NCBI RefSeq assembly: GCF_004342025.1
Contig: NZ_SLWN01000012.1
Coordinates: 1 to 64,000, forward strand
Direction: 5' to 3'
DNA length: 64,000 nucleotides
From: Kribbella steppae
GTDB lineage: Bacteria > Actinomycetota > Actinomycetes > Propionibacteriales > Kribbellaceae
The notes beneath the pieces were generated by a model that saw nothing but the letters and a program-made list of their open reading frames with translations, had not been told where the DNA came from and searched no databases. The position numbers and the translations under genes were made by a program. Each line of letters begins with the position of its first letter. Position 1 is the first letter of the stretch. Shown piece after piece: positions 45,037-54,710 of this stretch.

Positions 45037-47417
45037 GACGAGGTCTCCTGCAGCGGCCAGTGCCAGTCACGGACCTCCGGCAGGTCGTCGCCGTGCTCGA
45101 GGATGTAGGCGTGGTGGCGGGTTCGCTGGTCGACGAGCCACTGCCGGGCCTGCACCGCGCGCTGGCCCAGGCCAGGAACTCGATCGATCACATCGATCGC
45201 GAGGTGGAACCGGTCGAGATCGTTGCGGACGACCATGTCGAAGGGTGTGGTCGTCGTGCCCTCCTCCTTGTAACCGCGGACGTGCAGGTTGTCGTGGTTG
45301 TGTCGCCGGTAGGTCAGCCGGTGGATCAGCCACGGATAGCCGTGGTAGGCGAAGATGATCGGCTTGTCGGTGGTGAAGATGGCGTCGAACTCGGCGTCGG
45401 GCAGGCCGTGCGGGTGCTCCGAAGCCGGCTGCAGCCGCATCAGGTCGACCACGTTGACCACTCGGATCTTCAACCCGGGCACGTGCTCCCGCAGCAGACT
45501 GACCGCGGCAAGTGTCTCCAGCGTCGGTACGTCGCCAGCGCAGGCCATCACCACGTCGGGATCGCCCCCGTCGTTGCTCGCCCAGTCCCAGACCCCGAGT
45601 CCGCGGGCGCAGTGCAACTCGGCCGCCTCGAGATCCAGCCAGTCCTCCTGCGGGCTCTTTCCGGCCACGATCACGTTGATGTAGTCGTGGCTGGCCAGGC
45701 AGTGCGCCGCGGTGGAGAGCAAGGTGTTGGTGTCCGGCGGGAGATACACCCGGATCACCTCCGCCTTCTTGTTGACCACGTGGTCGATGAAGCCTGGGTC
45801 CTGATGCGAGAAGCCGTTGTGGTCCTGCCGCCAAACGTGCGATGTGAGCAGGTAGTTCAGGGAGGAGATCGGCCGACGCCAGGGCAGTTGACGGGTGACC
45901 TTCAGCCACTTGGCGTGCTGGTTGACCATCGAGTCGACCAGGTGCACGAAGGCTTCGTAACACGAGAACCATCCGTGCCGACCGGTCAGCAGGTATCCCT
46001 CGAGCCAGCCCTGGCAGGTGTGCTCGCTCAAGATCTCCATCACTCGGCCGTCCACCGCGAGGTGTTCGTCGGTCGGCAAAACCTCCGCGTTCCACGCCTT
46101 GTTCGTCACGTCGTACAGCGCGTCCAGCCGGTTGGAGGCGGTTTCGTCAGGTCCGAAGACCCGGAAGTTCCGCTCATGCTCGTTGGCCTGCATCACGTCG
46201 CGCAGGAAGGTTCCGAGCACCCTCGTCGGCTCGTGCTTGACGCTGCCGGGATGCGGTACATCGACGGCGTACTCCGAAAGGTCGGGGAGCTCCAGCCCGC
46301 GGGACAGAATCCCGCCGTTCGCATGCGGATTGGACCCCATCCGCCGGTGGCCGTCCGGAACCTGGTCCAGCAGTTGCCGAACCGGCCGCCCGGTCTCGTC
46401 GAACAGCTCCTCCGGTCGGTAGCTGCGCAGCCATTCCTCCAACAGCGCGAGGTGCTCCGGTGACGTTCGTACGCCGGACAGCGGGACCTGATGGGCTCGC
46501 CAGGTCCCCTCGATCAGGACGCCGTCGACCTCTCGCGGCCCGGTCCACCCCTTCGGCGTACGAAGGACGATCATCGGCCATGAACGACGCGGCGCGGACG
46601 GATCGGCCTTTGCCTCGGACTGGATGTCGGCGATCTCGTCGAGGACGTGGTCGATGGTGGCGGCGAGGCTCTGGTGGACGAGTTGGGGATCGTCGCCGTC
46701 CACCAGATAGGGCCGGTAGCCGTAGCCCTCCAGGAGACTAGTGAGCTCGTCGTCGCCGATCCGCGCCAGGATCGTCGGGTTGGCGATCTTGTAGCCATTC
46801 AGGTGCAGGATCGGCAGGACCGCGCCGTCGGTCCGTGGATCGATGAATTTGTTGGAGTGCCACGACGCCGCGAGCGGGCCGGTCTCGGCCTCGCCGTCGC
46901 CGACGACACAGGCGACCACCAGATCCGGGTTGTCCAGTACGGCGCCGTACGCGTGGCTGAGCGAGTAGCCGAGTTCACCGCCCTCGTGGATCGAGCCGGG
47001 CAGTTCAGGAGCCACGTGGCTCGGGATGCCACCGGGGAACGAGAACTGGCGGAACAGATGGTTCATGCCGTGCTCGTCTCGCGGTACGTCCGGGTAGGTG
47101 TCGCTGTAGCTGCCTTCCAGCCACGTGTTCGCGGCGATCGCTGGGCCGCCATGGCCGGGTCCGATCACGTACATCATGTTCAGGTCCCGCTGCTTGATCG
47201 CGCGGTTGAGGTGCACGTACAGCATGTTCAGCCCAGGCGTGGTGCCCCAGTGGCCCAGCAGCCTCGGCTTGACGTGCTCGGCCTGCAGCGGTTCGGTCAG
47301 TAGGGCGTTGCGCAGCAGATAGATCTGGCCGACCGACAAATAGTTGGCGGCCCGCCAGTAGGCATCCAGCGCCTGTACCTCGTCGTCCGTCAGTGGCTTG
47401 TCGCTGACCTGCCGCAT
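45033..47417 (-). CDS. xfp: Phosphoketolase (Xfp)
   Basis: A 794-residue thiamine-diphosphate enzyme that splits xylulose-5-phosphate or fructose-6-phosphate with phosphate to give acetyl phosphate. Typical sequence: [60 protein letters not shown], cofactor loop [14 protein letters not shown]. With an acetate kinase it would yield ATP without oxygen. ATG 47417 follows GAGGAGCG. It heads an operon with the universal stress protein, and a site B copy lies 62 bases upstream. Confidence 0.95.
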   Translation of the reverse strand: MRQVSDKPLTDDEVQALDAYWRAANYLSVGQIYLLRNALLTEPLQAEHVKPRLLGHWGTTPGLNMLYVHLNRAIKQRDLNMMYVIGPGHGGPAIAANTWLEGSYSDTYPDVPRDEHGMNHLFRQFSFPGGIPSHVAPELPGSIHEGGELGYSLSHAYGAVLDNPDLVVACVVGDGEAETGPLAASWHSNKFIDPRTDGAVLPILHLNGYKIANPTILARIGDDELTSLLEGYGYRPYLVDGDDPQLVHQSLAATIDHVLDEIADIQSEAKADPSAPRRSWPMIVLRTPKGWTGPREVDGVLIEGTWRAHQVPLSGVRTSPEHLALLEEWLRSYRPEELFDETGRPVRQLLDQVPDGHRRMGSNPHANGGILSRGLELPDLSEYAVDVPHPGSVKHEPTRVLGTFLRDVMQANEHERNFRVFGPDETASNRLDALYDVTNKAWNAEVLPTDEHLAVDGRVMEILSEHTCQGWLEGYLLTGRHGWFSCYEAFVHLVDSMVNQHAKWLKVTRQLPWRRPISSLNYLLTSHVWRQDHNGFSHQDPGFIDHVVNKKAEVIRVYLPPDTNTLLSTAAHCLASHDYINVIVAGKSPQEDWLDLEAAELHCARGLGVWDWASNDGGDPDVVMACAGDVPTLETLAAVSLLREHVPGLKIRVVNVVDLMRLQPASEHPHGLPDAEFDAIFTTDKPIIFAYHGYPWLIHRLTYRRHNHDNLHVRGYKEEGTTTTPFDMVVRNDLDRFHLAIDVIDRVPGLGQRAVQARQWLVDQRTRHHAYILEHGDDLPEVRDWHWPLQETSS

Positions 47418-47478
47418 CTGCGCTCCTCGGGTCGTCACGTGTGCTTCAACACTGCGGCCCGCGACGCCGAAGCAACCA

Positions 47479-47491
47479 GGGCCGAAGGTCC
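47479..47491 (-). promoter_or_regulatory. Site B (DosR-like box) before phosphoketolase
   Basis: Plus strand GGGCCGAAGGTCC, an imperfect palindrome close to the DosR/DevR box. It ends 62 bases upstream of the xfp start. Confidence 0.6.
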
Positions 47492-47551
47492 GTTGAACCA
47501 GGGCCAGTAGGTAACCGGCGAGAGCGTGGAGTTGAGTGGAAGGGGTGTGTC

Positions 47552-47698
47552 ATGACACCTGTACGGATGTGGATCGGACTGGTTCTCGTCGCTCTCGGGC
47601 GAACGAGCCCGGCGAGGCCACCCGCCGGAAGGCTGCGGTGGCTTGAGGCGATCAGGATCGGCGGGTCGATGCGAGTAGCGCAAGGTCCTTTCCGATGA
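47552..47698 (+). pseudogene. Possible truncated small membrane protein
   Basis: ATG 47552 after AAGGGGTG opens a 48-codon frame. It starts MTPVRMWIGLVLVALG, like the first helix of LiaF/PspC-type small membrane proteins, then turns Arg/Pro-rich with no second helix. It overlaps the end of the glycerophosphodiesterase gene on the other strand. It is divergent from xfp and could share its site B. Likely a remnant. Confidence 0.3.
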
Positions 47699-48287
47699 CA
47701 CCGTCGACGTCGAGGTGGCGTGCGTGGTGGAGCGCTTCCTTGGTGTCCACGGGCCAGGTGAAGACGGCGTCGGCTCCTCTGCGGAGCTCGGTGACCAGCT
47801 CTGGGGTGAGCAACCGGCGGTGCACGCAGACGCCGTACGACGGCCGGTTGCGGAGACGTCTCCGCAACCGATGCAAGCCGCGCCGGCTGCCGGCTGACAG
47901 CACGAGGCGTACCTGTGGATGCTCGCGGAAGGTGTCGAGCATCCACCAATGTTGTGTGCATAAGGTGATTGGGGCGTCCGGCAGCGCCGCAGCGAGCCTC
48001 TTCGCCAATCGTGGATGCACGCCTTTCAGGTCGAGTAGCAGGCGGGAGTCACCGTCCAGTGCCGCGAGCAGGTCGGCCAGCTCGAGCAGTGGCGTGTCGC
48101 GCCGGCGGACGAACTCGCCGTGATCCCAGAGCCACCACGGTCCGAGCGACTTGAGATGCCGCACCTCCAGGCGCCCTCGGAAGGCGTGGATGTCGGCCTC
48201 GACCAGGTCCGCGCCCGTGTCCAACGCTGCGCGCAACGTGGCCAGGTCGTTTCCGGCACGATGCGCGACGACGAGCCGAGGGCTCAC
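47652..48287 (-). CDS. Glycerophosphodiester phosphodiesterase family protein
   Basis: A 211-residue TIM-barrel enzyme. The GDPD signatures are LVVAHRAGNDLATLRAALDT (His-Arg), ADLVEADIHAFRGRLEVRH (E.D.H metal set), and LLLDLKGVHPRLAKRL. The C-terminus has VFTWPVDTKEALHHARHLDV. It would hydrolyse phospholipid head-group diesters; with no signal peptide it acts in the cytoplasm. GTG 48287 overlaps the stop of the upstream flippase-like gene by GTGA. Confidence 0.85.
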   Translation of the reverse strand: MSPRLVVAHRAGNDLATLRAALDTGADLVEADIHAFRGRLEVRHLKSLGPWWLWDHGEFVRRRDTPLLELADLLAALDGDSRLLLDLKGVHPRLAKRLAAALPDAPITLCTQHWWMLDTFREHPQVRLVLSAGSRRGLHRLRRRLRNRPSYGVCVHRRLLTPELVTELRRGADAVFTWPVDTKEALHHARHLDVDGVIGKDLALLASTRRS

Positions 48288-49189
48288 GTCGTACCGGGAT
48301 GTGGCTCGGTGAACCAGCCGCGCCAGCGCAGGAGCATGCAGCCGCCGCCCAGCAGGAGTGCCGGGATCCAGTAGAGCAACGCCGTCAGCGCAACCGCGCC
48401 GAATGCGGCGGTCCACGAGACACCGATCGACGCCAGACCCGCGACGAGAGCGCCTTCACGCGGGCTCGCGCCGTGCACGCCGGGAAGGACGCCGGCGAGC
48501 TGACTGGCTCCGAACACGGCGACGAGCTGCATCGCCGACACTGAATCGCCGACAGCGTGGATCGCTCCGATCAGCAGTCCGAGGATCGTGATCTGGTAAC
48601 CGACCGACAGCATCACACCGAGCAGGAACACCTTCGGTGACGGCCACGGCCAGCGACGAGCCAGGCTGGGCCGCCGTCGGTTCACCACCAGGGCTGCCAC
48701 GAGCACGACGGCCGCCGCGCCGAGGGCGACCGCGAGCACGACCGGAGGCATCGTCACCCCGCAGACCGCGACCGCGGCAATCAGTCCGACCGCGCCGACG
48801 AAACGGTCGAGCGCGACCTCCGAGACCGCAGCCGTCCGTCGTGCGCCGATGCGCTCCAGCCGATGGATCCGCCACAGGTCCGCGCCGGCGTGCCACGGGG
48901 AGATGATGCCGAGGATCTCACTCTCCGCGTACGCCCGCAGATGCCAGCGCCGTGTGCGGCCGCTGCCGGACAGCGCGTGCCAGCGCAGTGGGCACAGCAC
49001 GTACTTTCCGATCGCGAACGGCAGCAGACCCACGAGGGCAGGCAGGACAGCCGTGTGTGGAACGCGGTCCACGTTCCACAGTGAGAGGCCGATGGCGGCC
49101 AGCAACGCGGTGATGCGGGTGACGCGGTGGGTGACAATCGCGTGGACGATCCGCCAGATCTGTGCGATGCGCACATGACCCAGTTGCAC
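48284..49189 (-). CDS. UPF0104 / lysylphosphatidylglycerol synthase TM-domain protein
   Basis: A 301-residue protein with about eight membrane segments. The family pattern is seen: VLPALVGLLPFAIGKYVLCP, LRAYAESEILGIISPWHAGA, SEVALDRFVGAVGLI, and GVLPGVHGASPREGALVAGL. Members are thought to flip or move lipids; the aminoacyl-transferase domain is absent. It is coupled to the glycerophosphodiesterase, so the pair may handle phospholipid turnover. The GTG start follows AAGGAGCC. Confidence 0.8.
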   Translation of the reverse strand: MQLGHVRIAQIWRIVHAIVTHRVTRITALLAAIGLSLWNVDRVPHTAVLPALVGLLPFAIGKYVLCPLRWHALSGSGRTRRWHLRAYAESEILGIISPWHAGADLWRIHRLERIGARRTAAVSEVALDRFVGAVGLIAAVAVCGVTMPPVVLAVALGAAAVVLVAALVVNRRRPSLARRWPWPSPKVFLLGVMLSVGYQITILGLLIGAIHAVGDSVSAMQLVAVFGASQLAGVLPGVHGASPREGALVAGLASIGVSWTAAFGAVALTALLYWIPALLLGGGCMLLRWRGWFTEPHPGTT

Positions 49190-49353
49190 GGAGGGCTCCT
49201 TCCGGCGCCCGGGACTGCGGAGAGTGAGGGGGTCGCTCCAGCCAGCCGGGTACCTGACGCGTCAGACAATAGCTACGGTTACCAACTCCCGCATCCTGAC
49301 GTGGACGCGTGGGCAGACCACAGCCAGAGCGAGGTGGATGTGGTGCTGCCTCG

Positions 49354-50139
49354 TCAGGTTGTACCAATTCGCCTGGTTGGTGCCGGGCGCGCCGAGGGCA
49401 CGGGCTGAGGACTTCGGGCCAGCTGACGCCGGGCATACCGATCGGCCAGGCGGGTTGCGGCCAGCAAGGCGAGCAGGGCGATGGTGCCGCCGGCCAAGGC
49501 GTCGAAGAGGTAGTGGTTCGCGGTGAGCACGATCGAGGCGAGCATCACCGGCGGCATCAGCCAGCCGAAGAGCCGGCCCAGCCAGTGGCCGGCCAAGCTC
49601 GCCCAGGCGATTCCCATCAGCAGGTTCCAGCCGAAGTGCAGGCTGGGTACGGCGGCGTACTGGTTGACGAACTGGGGCGGTTGCAGCACCCGGTACGCCG
49701 AGGTCTGCTCGGTGACCGTGTCGACGAAGCCGTACCCGGTCAGGAACCGTGGCGGCGCCACCGGGAACACCGCGAAGATGACCAGTCCGACCGCGCCGGA
49801 GATCAGCATCGCGTTGCGGAACCGCGAGTACTCGTCGCGGTGCCGCAGCAGGAGCCACAGCAGGGTGGCGGCGAGTACCGGCCAGTGACCGTAGATGTAC
49901 ACGTAGCTGACCGCTTCGAGGAGCCAGCCGTGGCCGGTGACGGCATCCTGCAGCTCGGGCTCGGCGAAGACGCCGGCGGAGCGCTCGAGGTCGACCACCC
50001 GCTCGGCGTTGCGGTACGCGAGGTCGATCCTTGTCCCGATCAGACCGCGGACGCCGAAATAGAGGCAGATCGCGGTGAGGATGAGCGCGACCTCCCACGC
50101 GACCCGCCGACGGTGTGCTCCGACCAACCTCGCTGACAT
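49354..50139 (-). CDS. PAP2-family phosphatase (Aur1/Ipt1-like)
   Basis: A 261-residue protein with six membrane segments. PAP2 motifs: FPVAPPRFLTGYGFVDTV, AAVPSLHFGWNLLMGIAW (PSxH) and SIVLTANHYLFDALAGG (H..D). The APPR and long first loop place it with inositolphosphotransferase-like PAP2 enzymes. It probably acts on lipid phosphates at the outer face. A weak site B lies 49 bases before the ATG. Confidence 0.88.
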   Translation of the reverse strand: MSARLVGAHRRRVAWEVALILTAICLYFGVRGLIGTRIDLAYRNAERVVDLERSAGVFAEPELQDAVTGHGWLLEAVSYVYIYGHWPVLAATLLWLLLRHRDEYSRFRNAMLISGAVGLVIFAVFPVAPPRFLTGYGFVDTVTEQTSAYRVLQPPQFVNQYAAVPSLHFGWNLLMGIAWASLAGHWLGRLFGWLMPPVMLASIVLTANHYLFDALAGGTIALLALLAATRLADRYARRQLARSPQPVPSARPAPTRRIGTT

Positions 50140-50187
50140 AGCTCACCCCTACCGACCAGGGTGCCCGATCACCACCAGCGGGCACAG

Positions 50188-50200
50188 GGACCTTCGGGTC
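50188..50200 (-). promoter_or_regulatory. Weak site B before PAP2
   Basis: Minus strand GACCCGAAGGTCC: the AAGGTCC half is exact, the other half has two mismatches to GGGNCN. It lies 49-61 bases before the PAP2 start, between that gene and the downstream end of the universal stress gene. Confidence 0.4.
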
Positions 50201-50246
50201 ACTCGCCCGGAGGCGTTGTGCCCGGTGCCGGCCGCGTCATCGTGGA

Positions 50247-51059
50247 TCAGCCTCCGATCGTGGCTGCGGGGATGACGGCCACCGGGCAGTCGGCGTGGTG
50301 GAGGACGGTCTGGCTGACCGATCCGAGCAACATGCCGCTGAAGCCGCCCCGCCCGCGCGCCCCGAGCACGATCAGGCGTGCGTCGGCGGACAAGCGGAGC
50401 AGGTGCTCGGCGGGATGACCGGTGATCTGGACGAGTTCGGCGCCCTGGCCGTGGTCGCGGTCGTGCACCGCGGCCTGTAGCTCCTCAGGTGTGATCCGGT
50501 GGAGGTCGGTGTGCGGTGGCTGGGCAGCGACCACCCGGACGTTGAGATCGTGCCGGTCGGCGTAGTCCAGGCCGAACTCGAGCGCAACCTGGCTTGCGGA
50601 CGAACCGTCGTACCCGATCACCACACGACTGCCGGACTCGCCACCGAGATCGGGGCGCACCACGACGATCGGGCACCGGGCGTTGGCCGCCAGCTCCAGT
50701 CCGGTCGAGCCGATCAGCGCGCCCAGCATCACACCGAGGCCGCGGCTGCCGATCACCACCAGGTCCGCGTCCGCCGACGCCTTGATCAGAGCGGCCGACG
50801 GAGAACCGTCCTCGAGCCGGCCGTCGACAGCCACGTCGGGATCGAGTTCGCGGGCGAGCGCGACGGCGGCGCCGACGATCTGGTCAGCGGCCGCGCGGTG
50901 CTCGGACGTCTTCTCGGTCTGCCCGGGGCGCAGCGGTGTGACTGCCTGGATCAGGTGCAGTTCGGCTCCGCGGGATGCAGCTTCAGCCGTCGCCCATCGG
51001 ACCGCGGCCTCGGCGGCCGGCGAGCCGTCGACACCGGCCACTACTGGTCTGGGTCTCAT
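50247..51059 (-). CDS. Universal stress protein, two UspA domains
   Basis: A 270-residue double UspA protein. First domain VVAGVDGSPAAEAAVRWATA with VIGSRGLGVMLGALIGSTGL; second VVIGYDGSSASQVALEFGLD with LGARGRGGFSGMLLGSVSQT. Both ATP loops look complete. ATG 51059 follows GGGAGGAGACGG. It has an excellent site B 61 bases upstream and shares a promoter region with the divergent membrane protein gene. Confidence 0.92.
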   Translation of the reverse strand: MRPRPVVAGVDGSPAAEAAVRWATAEAASRGAELHLIQAVTPLRPGQTEKTSEHRAAADQIVGAAVALARELDPDVAVDGRLEDGSPSAALIKASADADLVVIGSRGLGVMLGALIGSTGLELAANARCPIVVVRPDLGGESGSRVVIGYDGSSASQVALEFGLDYADRHDLNVRVVAAQPPHTDLHRITPEELQAAVHDRDHGQGAELVQITGHPAEHLLRLSADARLIVLGARGRGGFSGMLLGSVSQTVLHHADCPVAVIPAATIGG

Positions 51060-51119
51060 TGCCGTCTCCTCCCCGTAGCCCACACCTTCACGATGCACCG
51101 GTGCCCACCTACACGGGCA

Positions 51120-51132
51120 GGGGCAAAGGTCC
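51120..51132 (-). promoter_or_regulatory. Site B before the universal stress gene at 51059
   Basis: Plus strand GGGGCAAAGGTCC, a full match to GGGNCNAAGGTCC. It ends 61 bases upstream of the start at 51059, the same spacing as at xfp. Confidence 0.6.
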
Positions 51133-51161
51133 CGCGACCTGAGGACAGTCCCAGTGTCTGG

Positions 51162-51174
51162 AGACCTTGGACCC
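51162..51174 (+). promoter_or_regulatory. Site B before the membrane gene at 51231
   Basis: Plus strand AGACCTTGGACCC (reverse complement GGGTCCAAGGTCT), one mismatch. It lies 57-69 bases before ATG 51231. With 51120-51132 it makes a divergent pair. Confidence 0.55.
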
Positions 51175-51230
51175 TGGTCCGGTGGCACACGAGTGGCGAC
51201 CTTGGAGATGACAAGGGGAGACGAGGCGCC

Positions 51231-52160
51231 ATGACTACCGAACGCACGACCGCGAGCAATTCGACTCACGTGGGCGGCCCCCCGTCGGGTGTGCGCCGCA
51301 CTGCCGTGACGCTGTGGTCCACCGTCGCGCTTGCTCTGGGCATCGTGATGGCGTCGGCCTACGGTTTGCTGGCCGCCGAGCCGTACCGCGATCTTCCGGC
51401 CGCGACCGTCCTGGGCGCGCAGGCCCAGGACGTCTGCAGCATCCTGGTCGCCGGCGTCCTGGTCTTCCTGGTCCGTCGGCCCCAAGTCTCTCCGCGAGGC
51501 CATCTCGCCCGGCTCGGCCTCCTGGCGTACGTCGTGTACAGCTACGCGATCTACCTGACCGGCGTCCCGATGAACCGCGTCTTCCTTGTGTACGTGGTGA
51601 TCGAGTCGCTCGCCGGCGCGGCTCTGCTCAACGGGCTACTTCGTCTGCGTGGTTCGGCGTGGCAACGGCCCGGCTCGCGGCGCCTCGAGCGTGGGACCGG
51701 CTGGATGCTGCTCGTCGTAGCGGTCCTGTTCGCGCTGCTCTGGCTCTCGACGCTTGTTCCGTACGCCGCTGGCGGACCTGTCCCCGACCCGGAGGGAGTC
51801 GGCGGCACGCCGTACCCGGTGTTCGTGCTCGATCTGGTCGTCGTACTTCCGTGCATCGCTGCCGTGGGCGTGATGCTGCTGCGCGGCCGCCCCGTCGGCG
51901 GTCCATTGGCGGTGGTGGCGCTGATCAAGATTGTCACGTTGTTCACGGCGCTCTGGGCAGGAGTCGCGGCAGTTCTGGTCACCGGCGAGACGTTGCACCT
52001 CGGTCCCGACGCTGGTCCGTCGGCAGCGTTGCTCGTGGCAAGCGTTTGGCTGACGGTGCGATGGCTTCGCGCTCTACGTGCCGATGAGCACACCTTCCTC
52101 CGACCGAGCCTGTGGGACGACGCGTCCCCATCCGACCACCCGACGCGAGGTGTGCAATGA
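51231..52160 (+). CDS. Multi-pass membrane protein of unknown function
   Basis: A 309-residue protein with about eight hydrophobic segments, such as VALALGIVMASAYGLLAA, ILVAGVLVFLVRR, GWMLLVVAVLFALLWLSTLV and LVVVLPCIAAVGVMLL. I do not recognise a family. A conserved-looking loop PDPEGVGGTPYPVFVLDLVV lies between helices. ATG 51231 follows GGGGAGACGAGG and a site B copy, so it is likely part of the site B regulon. The frame is open far upstream but that part is antisense to the stress gene. Confidence 0.75.
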   Translation: MTTERTTASNSTHVGGPPSGVRRTAVTLWSTVALALGIVMASAYGLLAAEPYRDLPAATVLGAQAQDVCSILVAGVLVFLVRRPQVSPRGHLARLGLLAYVVYSYAIYLTGVPMNRVFLVYVVIESLAGAALLNGLLRLRGSAWQRPGSRRLERGTGWMLLVVAVLFALLWLSTLVPYAAGGPVPDPEGVGGTPYPVFVLDLVVVLPCIAAVGVMLLRGRPVGGPLAVVALIKIVTLFTALWAGVAAVLVTGETLHLGPDAGPSAALLVASVWLTVRWLRALRADEHTFLRPSLWDDASPSDHPTRGVQ

Positions 52161-52162
52161 CC

Positions 52163-52397
52163 GAGATCGCGACGCGAGACCGAATACCTGTGGGCCAGGA
52201 CCGGCAGTGTGCTGCTGTGCATCGTGCTTCATGCCAGCTTCACGCCCGCCCAGGACAATCTCATCCTGATGGCGCACGACCGGGCCTACACGTCCGCCTT
52301 GGACCGCCCCGACTGGGTCATCCTGGCTGTCTATGTGGTCGCGGCGGCGGTCCTCGTAGCGGTCACCAAAGGCCGCCTGGGCGTACGGCGGAGGTAA
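52163..52397 (+). pseudogene. C-terminal remnant of a CPBP-type membrane protease
   Basis: A frame from just after a TGA at 52160 reads YLWARTGSVLLCIVLHASFT and then two helices, ending in a basic tail GRLGVRRR. LxxxxGSvllcIvLHAsfN-like sequence is typical of the last conserved motif of CAAX (CPBP) proteases. The first motif (EExxxR) and the earlier helices are missing. It lies directly after the membrane gene without a proper start codon. Probably a truncated relic. Confidence 0.45.
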
Positions 52398-52410
52398 CGT
52401 CCAGGCGGCC
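52371..52410. terminator. Inverted repeat between converging genes
   Basis: GGCCGCCTGG (52371-52380) pairs with CCAGGCGGCC (52401-52410), loop 20 bases. It spans the end of the protease remnant and precedes the end of the DUF4389 gene on the other strand, so it may act in both directions. Confidence 0.5.
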
Positions 52411-52418
52411 GTCGGGAT

Positions 52419-53876
52419 TCAGGCAACGATCGGGGCGGGCGTGGCCCGGTGTTGGGTACGACTTACTGTGATGGCGATCAGTGATCCGCCGATCATGAGG
52501 AGGAGCAGGCCGACGCCGATCAGGGCGTAGGAGGCGTCGTCGAGCCAGGGGATGGTTGCTGCGACGGCGAGGTCGGTCTGTACTGGCCGGGTGCCGTCCG
52601 CGTTCATCACCACGACGGTCCAGGAGCCGGACCGCGGCTGCCAGTCAAGTGTCTGCTGACCAGCTCCGGCAGTCTTCGCCACCCAGAACGACTCGTCGCC
52701 CGGTGGGATCGATGGTGCCTGTCCGGCCCGCTGTTCGTTCGCCGTCACGTTCTGGTCCAGCCGATGGATCACGGTGTGCTCGATCGGCGCCAGGTACGTC
52801 GTTGCGCGGCCGGCCGGTGCGATTCCGATGAACACGGGCGCCGACGTGGCGCTGACCGCAGTGATCCGGACGTCGCCGAGCATGCGGTCCATCACCCAGT
52901 CCGGGCCCTCGAAGTGCATGGCGCCCGCCTCTGTGGTGATGGCATACCCCGGGCTGGAGAACCGGTTGAGGTCGGTGCCGATGTAACCATTGGAGTCGCG
53001 GGCGGTCTGGTCCGCCCACAGCCCGACGGCGCCGGTGGGCACCATGCCCATACCGGCCAAGACCAGCACAGATCCCGCGACAACGCTGATCGCGCGCCCG
53101 GGAGTCCAGCGGTGCGCCGGTTGGTCGGCGTACTGGGCATGAGTCGTCGGCTGACCGCCGCCAGACTGGGCAGGGACCGACTGGGTGACTGGATGAGTCT
53201 GCGGGCTGTCCTCGACGGCATGCGATGCGGTTCCGCTGCCTGCGTCGAGGCGGAACGGCGGGTATTCGTCCGTCATCAGCAGGACGTAGCCCGCGACCCG
53301 GTAGACCCAGCGGTTGAAGCCGATGATCAGGTCGAACAGATCGCGCGGATACCGGCCGGTGAAGAGCAGGACCACTGCCGAGATCAGTACCAGGATCCCG
53401 ATCAGGCCACCGCCTTCAGCCGAGATGGCGGTATCAGCGACCCGATAGGACAGGTACGGACCGCCGCCGAGCAGAATCGCAATGACCACCAGGTGCGGGA
53501 AGGCCAGCAGCCACTTCACCAGTACGAGTCCGTGGGACAGCCGTGGCGGGTAGTCGACCGAGAGCCGGGCCGGATAGTCAGGTACGTCGGCCAGCGTGAA
53601 CGGCGGGTAGCGATCGGTGCCGAGCGCGCTGTAGGCGTAGAAGCCGACTCGCCAGCTCCACCGCAGAACTCCGGTGGTGAAGTCGAAAATCGACCGTGGA
53701 TACCTGCCGGTGAACAGGATCGCGAAGAACGCGATCACGCTGAGCACCAGGCAGGCGAGCCAGAGGAAGGCCAGGACGACGTAGTGGGGAATGGCGAGCA
53801 GCCATTTCACCAGCCACAGACCGCGGCTGACGGACGGATCGAGGTTGCCCTCGAGCCGGATCGGATAGTGCTTCAT
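52419..53876 (-). CDS. DUF4389 membrane protein
   Basis: A 485-residue protein. Two DUF4389 units lie in residues 1-215: each has a YPPRLS/HGLVLVKWLLAFPH-like start, two helices and TGRYPRDLFDLIIGFNRW. Then a Gln/Pro-rich linker, a helix (ISVVAGSVLVLAGMGMVP), an extracytoplasmic beta domain about 300-450, and a last helix. The function is unknown. ATG 53876 starts right at the first repeat. It follows the DUF1579 gene by 22 bases, so they probably share an operon. Confidence 0.85.
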   Translation of the reverse strand: MKHYPIRLEGNLDPSVSRGLWLVKWLLAIPHYVVLAFLWLACLVLSVIAFFAILFTGRYPRSIFDFTTGVLRWSWRVGFYAYSALGTDRYPPFTLADVPDYPARLSVDYPPRLSHGLVLVKWLLAFPHLVVIAILLGGGPYLSYRVADTAISAEGGGLIGILVLISAVVLLFTGRYPRDLFDLIIGFNRWVYRVAGYVLLMTDEYPPFRLDAGSGTASHAVEDSPQTHPVTQSVPAQSGGGQPTTHAQYADQPAHRWTPGRAISVVAGSVLVLAGMGMVPTGAVGLWADQTARDSNGYIGTDLNRFSSPGYAITTEAGAMHFEGPDWVMDRMLGDVRITAVSATSAPVFIGIAPAGRATTYLAPIEHTVIHRLDQNVTANEQRAGQAPSIPPGDESFWVAKTAGAGQQTLDWQPRSGSWTVVVMNADGTRPVQTDLAVAATIPWLDDASYALIGVGLLLLMIGGSLIAITVSRTQHRATPAPIVA

Positions 53877-53898
53877 GATTCCTCCTTGGTGCGGTCCT

Positions 53899-54423
53899 TC
53901 AGTCCGCAGACGCAGGTGCCGTGGTGTGGCACACGTAGCGCTCGACCAGCTGGTACGGCCCGCCGCTGACGGAGGCCTCGTTGCGCCACGTCATCGTGGC
54001 GTCGTCGACGAGCTGCCAGCGCAGGCGGATCCGAATCGGCTTGCGGTCGATCGTCTGGAAGGTGAGCAGATCACCGTCGATCCAGCCACGCATGATCTCG
54101 GTGTGCCCGTAGTTGTCGGCGATGGTGGCGCGGTACTCCTTGGCCTGCGGGTCCCAACCGGCCACCCAGTGCAGCTGCCAGCGGAGCACGAAGGTGCCGT
54201 CGGCAAGGAACTGGTCCTGCCAATAGTCCCCGACGATCCACAGACCGTCCTGGATCACGCGGTGTGCGGCCCCGCCGGTCGCAGTCATCGGGGGACTGTC
54301 GGGGCCGAGCGCGCCAGCCTCGATCGTGCCGGTCCAGGTGACGTCGCGGTGGAAGCGGGCGAGGGCGCGCATCTCCGCGCCTGCCTGGAGTGGCATCGAG
54401 ATCGTGCCGGGCCGGATGGTCAT
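53899..54423 (-). CDS. DUF1579-like protein
   Basis: A 174-residue soluble beta-barrel-like protein. The DUF1579 pattern is seen: ARFHRDVTWTGTIEAGALGP, VIQDGLWIVGDYWQDQ, VAGWDPQAKEYRATIADNYG and ATMTWRNEASVSGG. The function of the family is unknown; members look like small-molecule binders. ATG 54423 follows GAGGAGTATG. It is second in a possible operon driven from site B at 54711. Confidence 0.75.
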   Translation of the reverse strand: MTIRPGTISMPLQAGAEMRALARFHRDVTWTGTIEAGALGPDSPPMTATGGAAHRVIQDGLWIVGDYWQDQFLADGTFVLRWQLHWVAGWDPQAKEYRATIADNYGHTEIMRGWIDGDLLTFQTIDRKPIRIRLRWQLVDDATMTWRNEASVSGGPYQLVERYVCHTTAPASAD

Positions 54424-54463
54424 CACATACTCCTCATTGGTGATGTGGTGCGGAGAAGCCGGC

Positions 54464-54676
54464 TCACCTGCCGTGGCTGGTGGCGATGTCGCGGCCGTCG
54501 AGGGCCGGCAGGGCGATGGCGACCAGGACGGCGGCGCCGCCGAGGAGCCAGAGGTAGGCAGCCGGCAGTCCGGCGCCGAGAGGTCCATCGGTGAAGGCCT
54601 GGTGGAACGGTGAGAGCGGCGCCCAGTCGGCGGGTCCGGATCGCGAGCTCCATCTGGTCGCCTCCTTCCACTCCAC
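54464..54676 (-). pseudogene. Small membrane protein, possibly frameshifted
   Basis: The frame from GTG 54676 gives 70 residues with one good helix (AAYLWLLGGAAVLVAIALPA) after SPFHQAFTDG. However, the only strong ribosome site (AAGGAGGCGACC) points to ATG 54653 in another frame, which reads Arg/Pro-rich to 54423. A one-base change after MELAI would join that start to the hydrophobic frame. So it is either a real small protein starting at GTG, or a frameshifted gene. It may be the last helix of a former transporter. Site B lies 35-58 bases upstream depending on the start. Confidence 0.4.
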
Positions 54677-54710
54677 TTCTGACGCTAGGAAGGGAAGGCG
54701 GATCTGGTCA

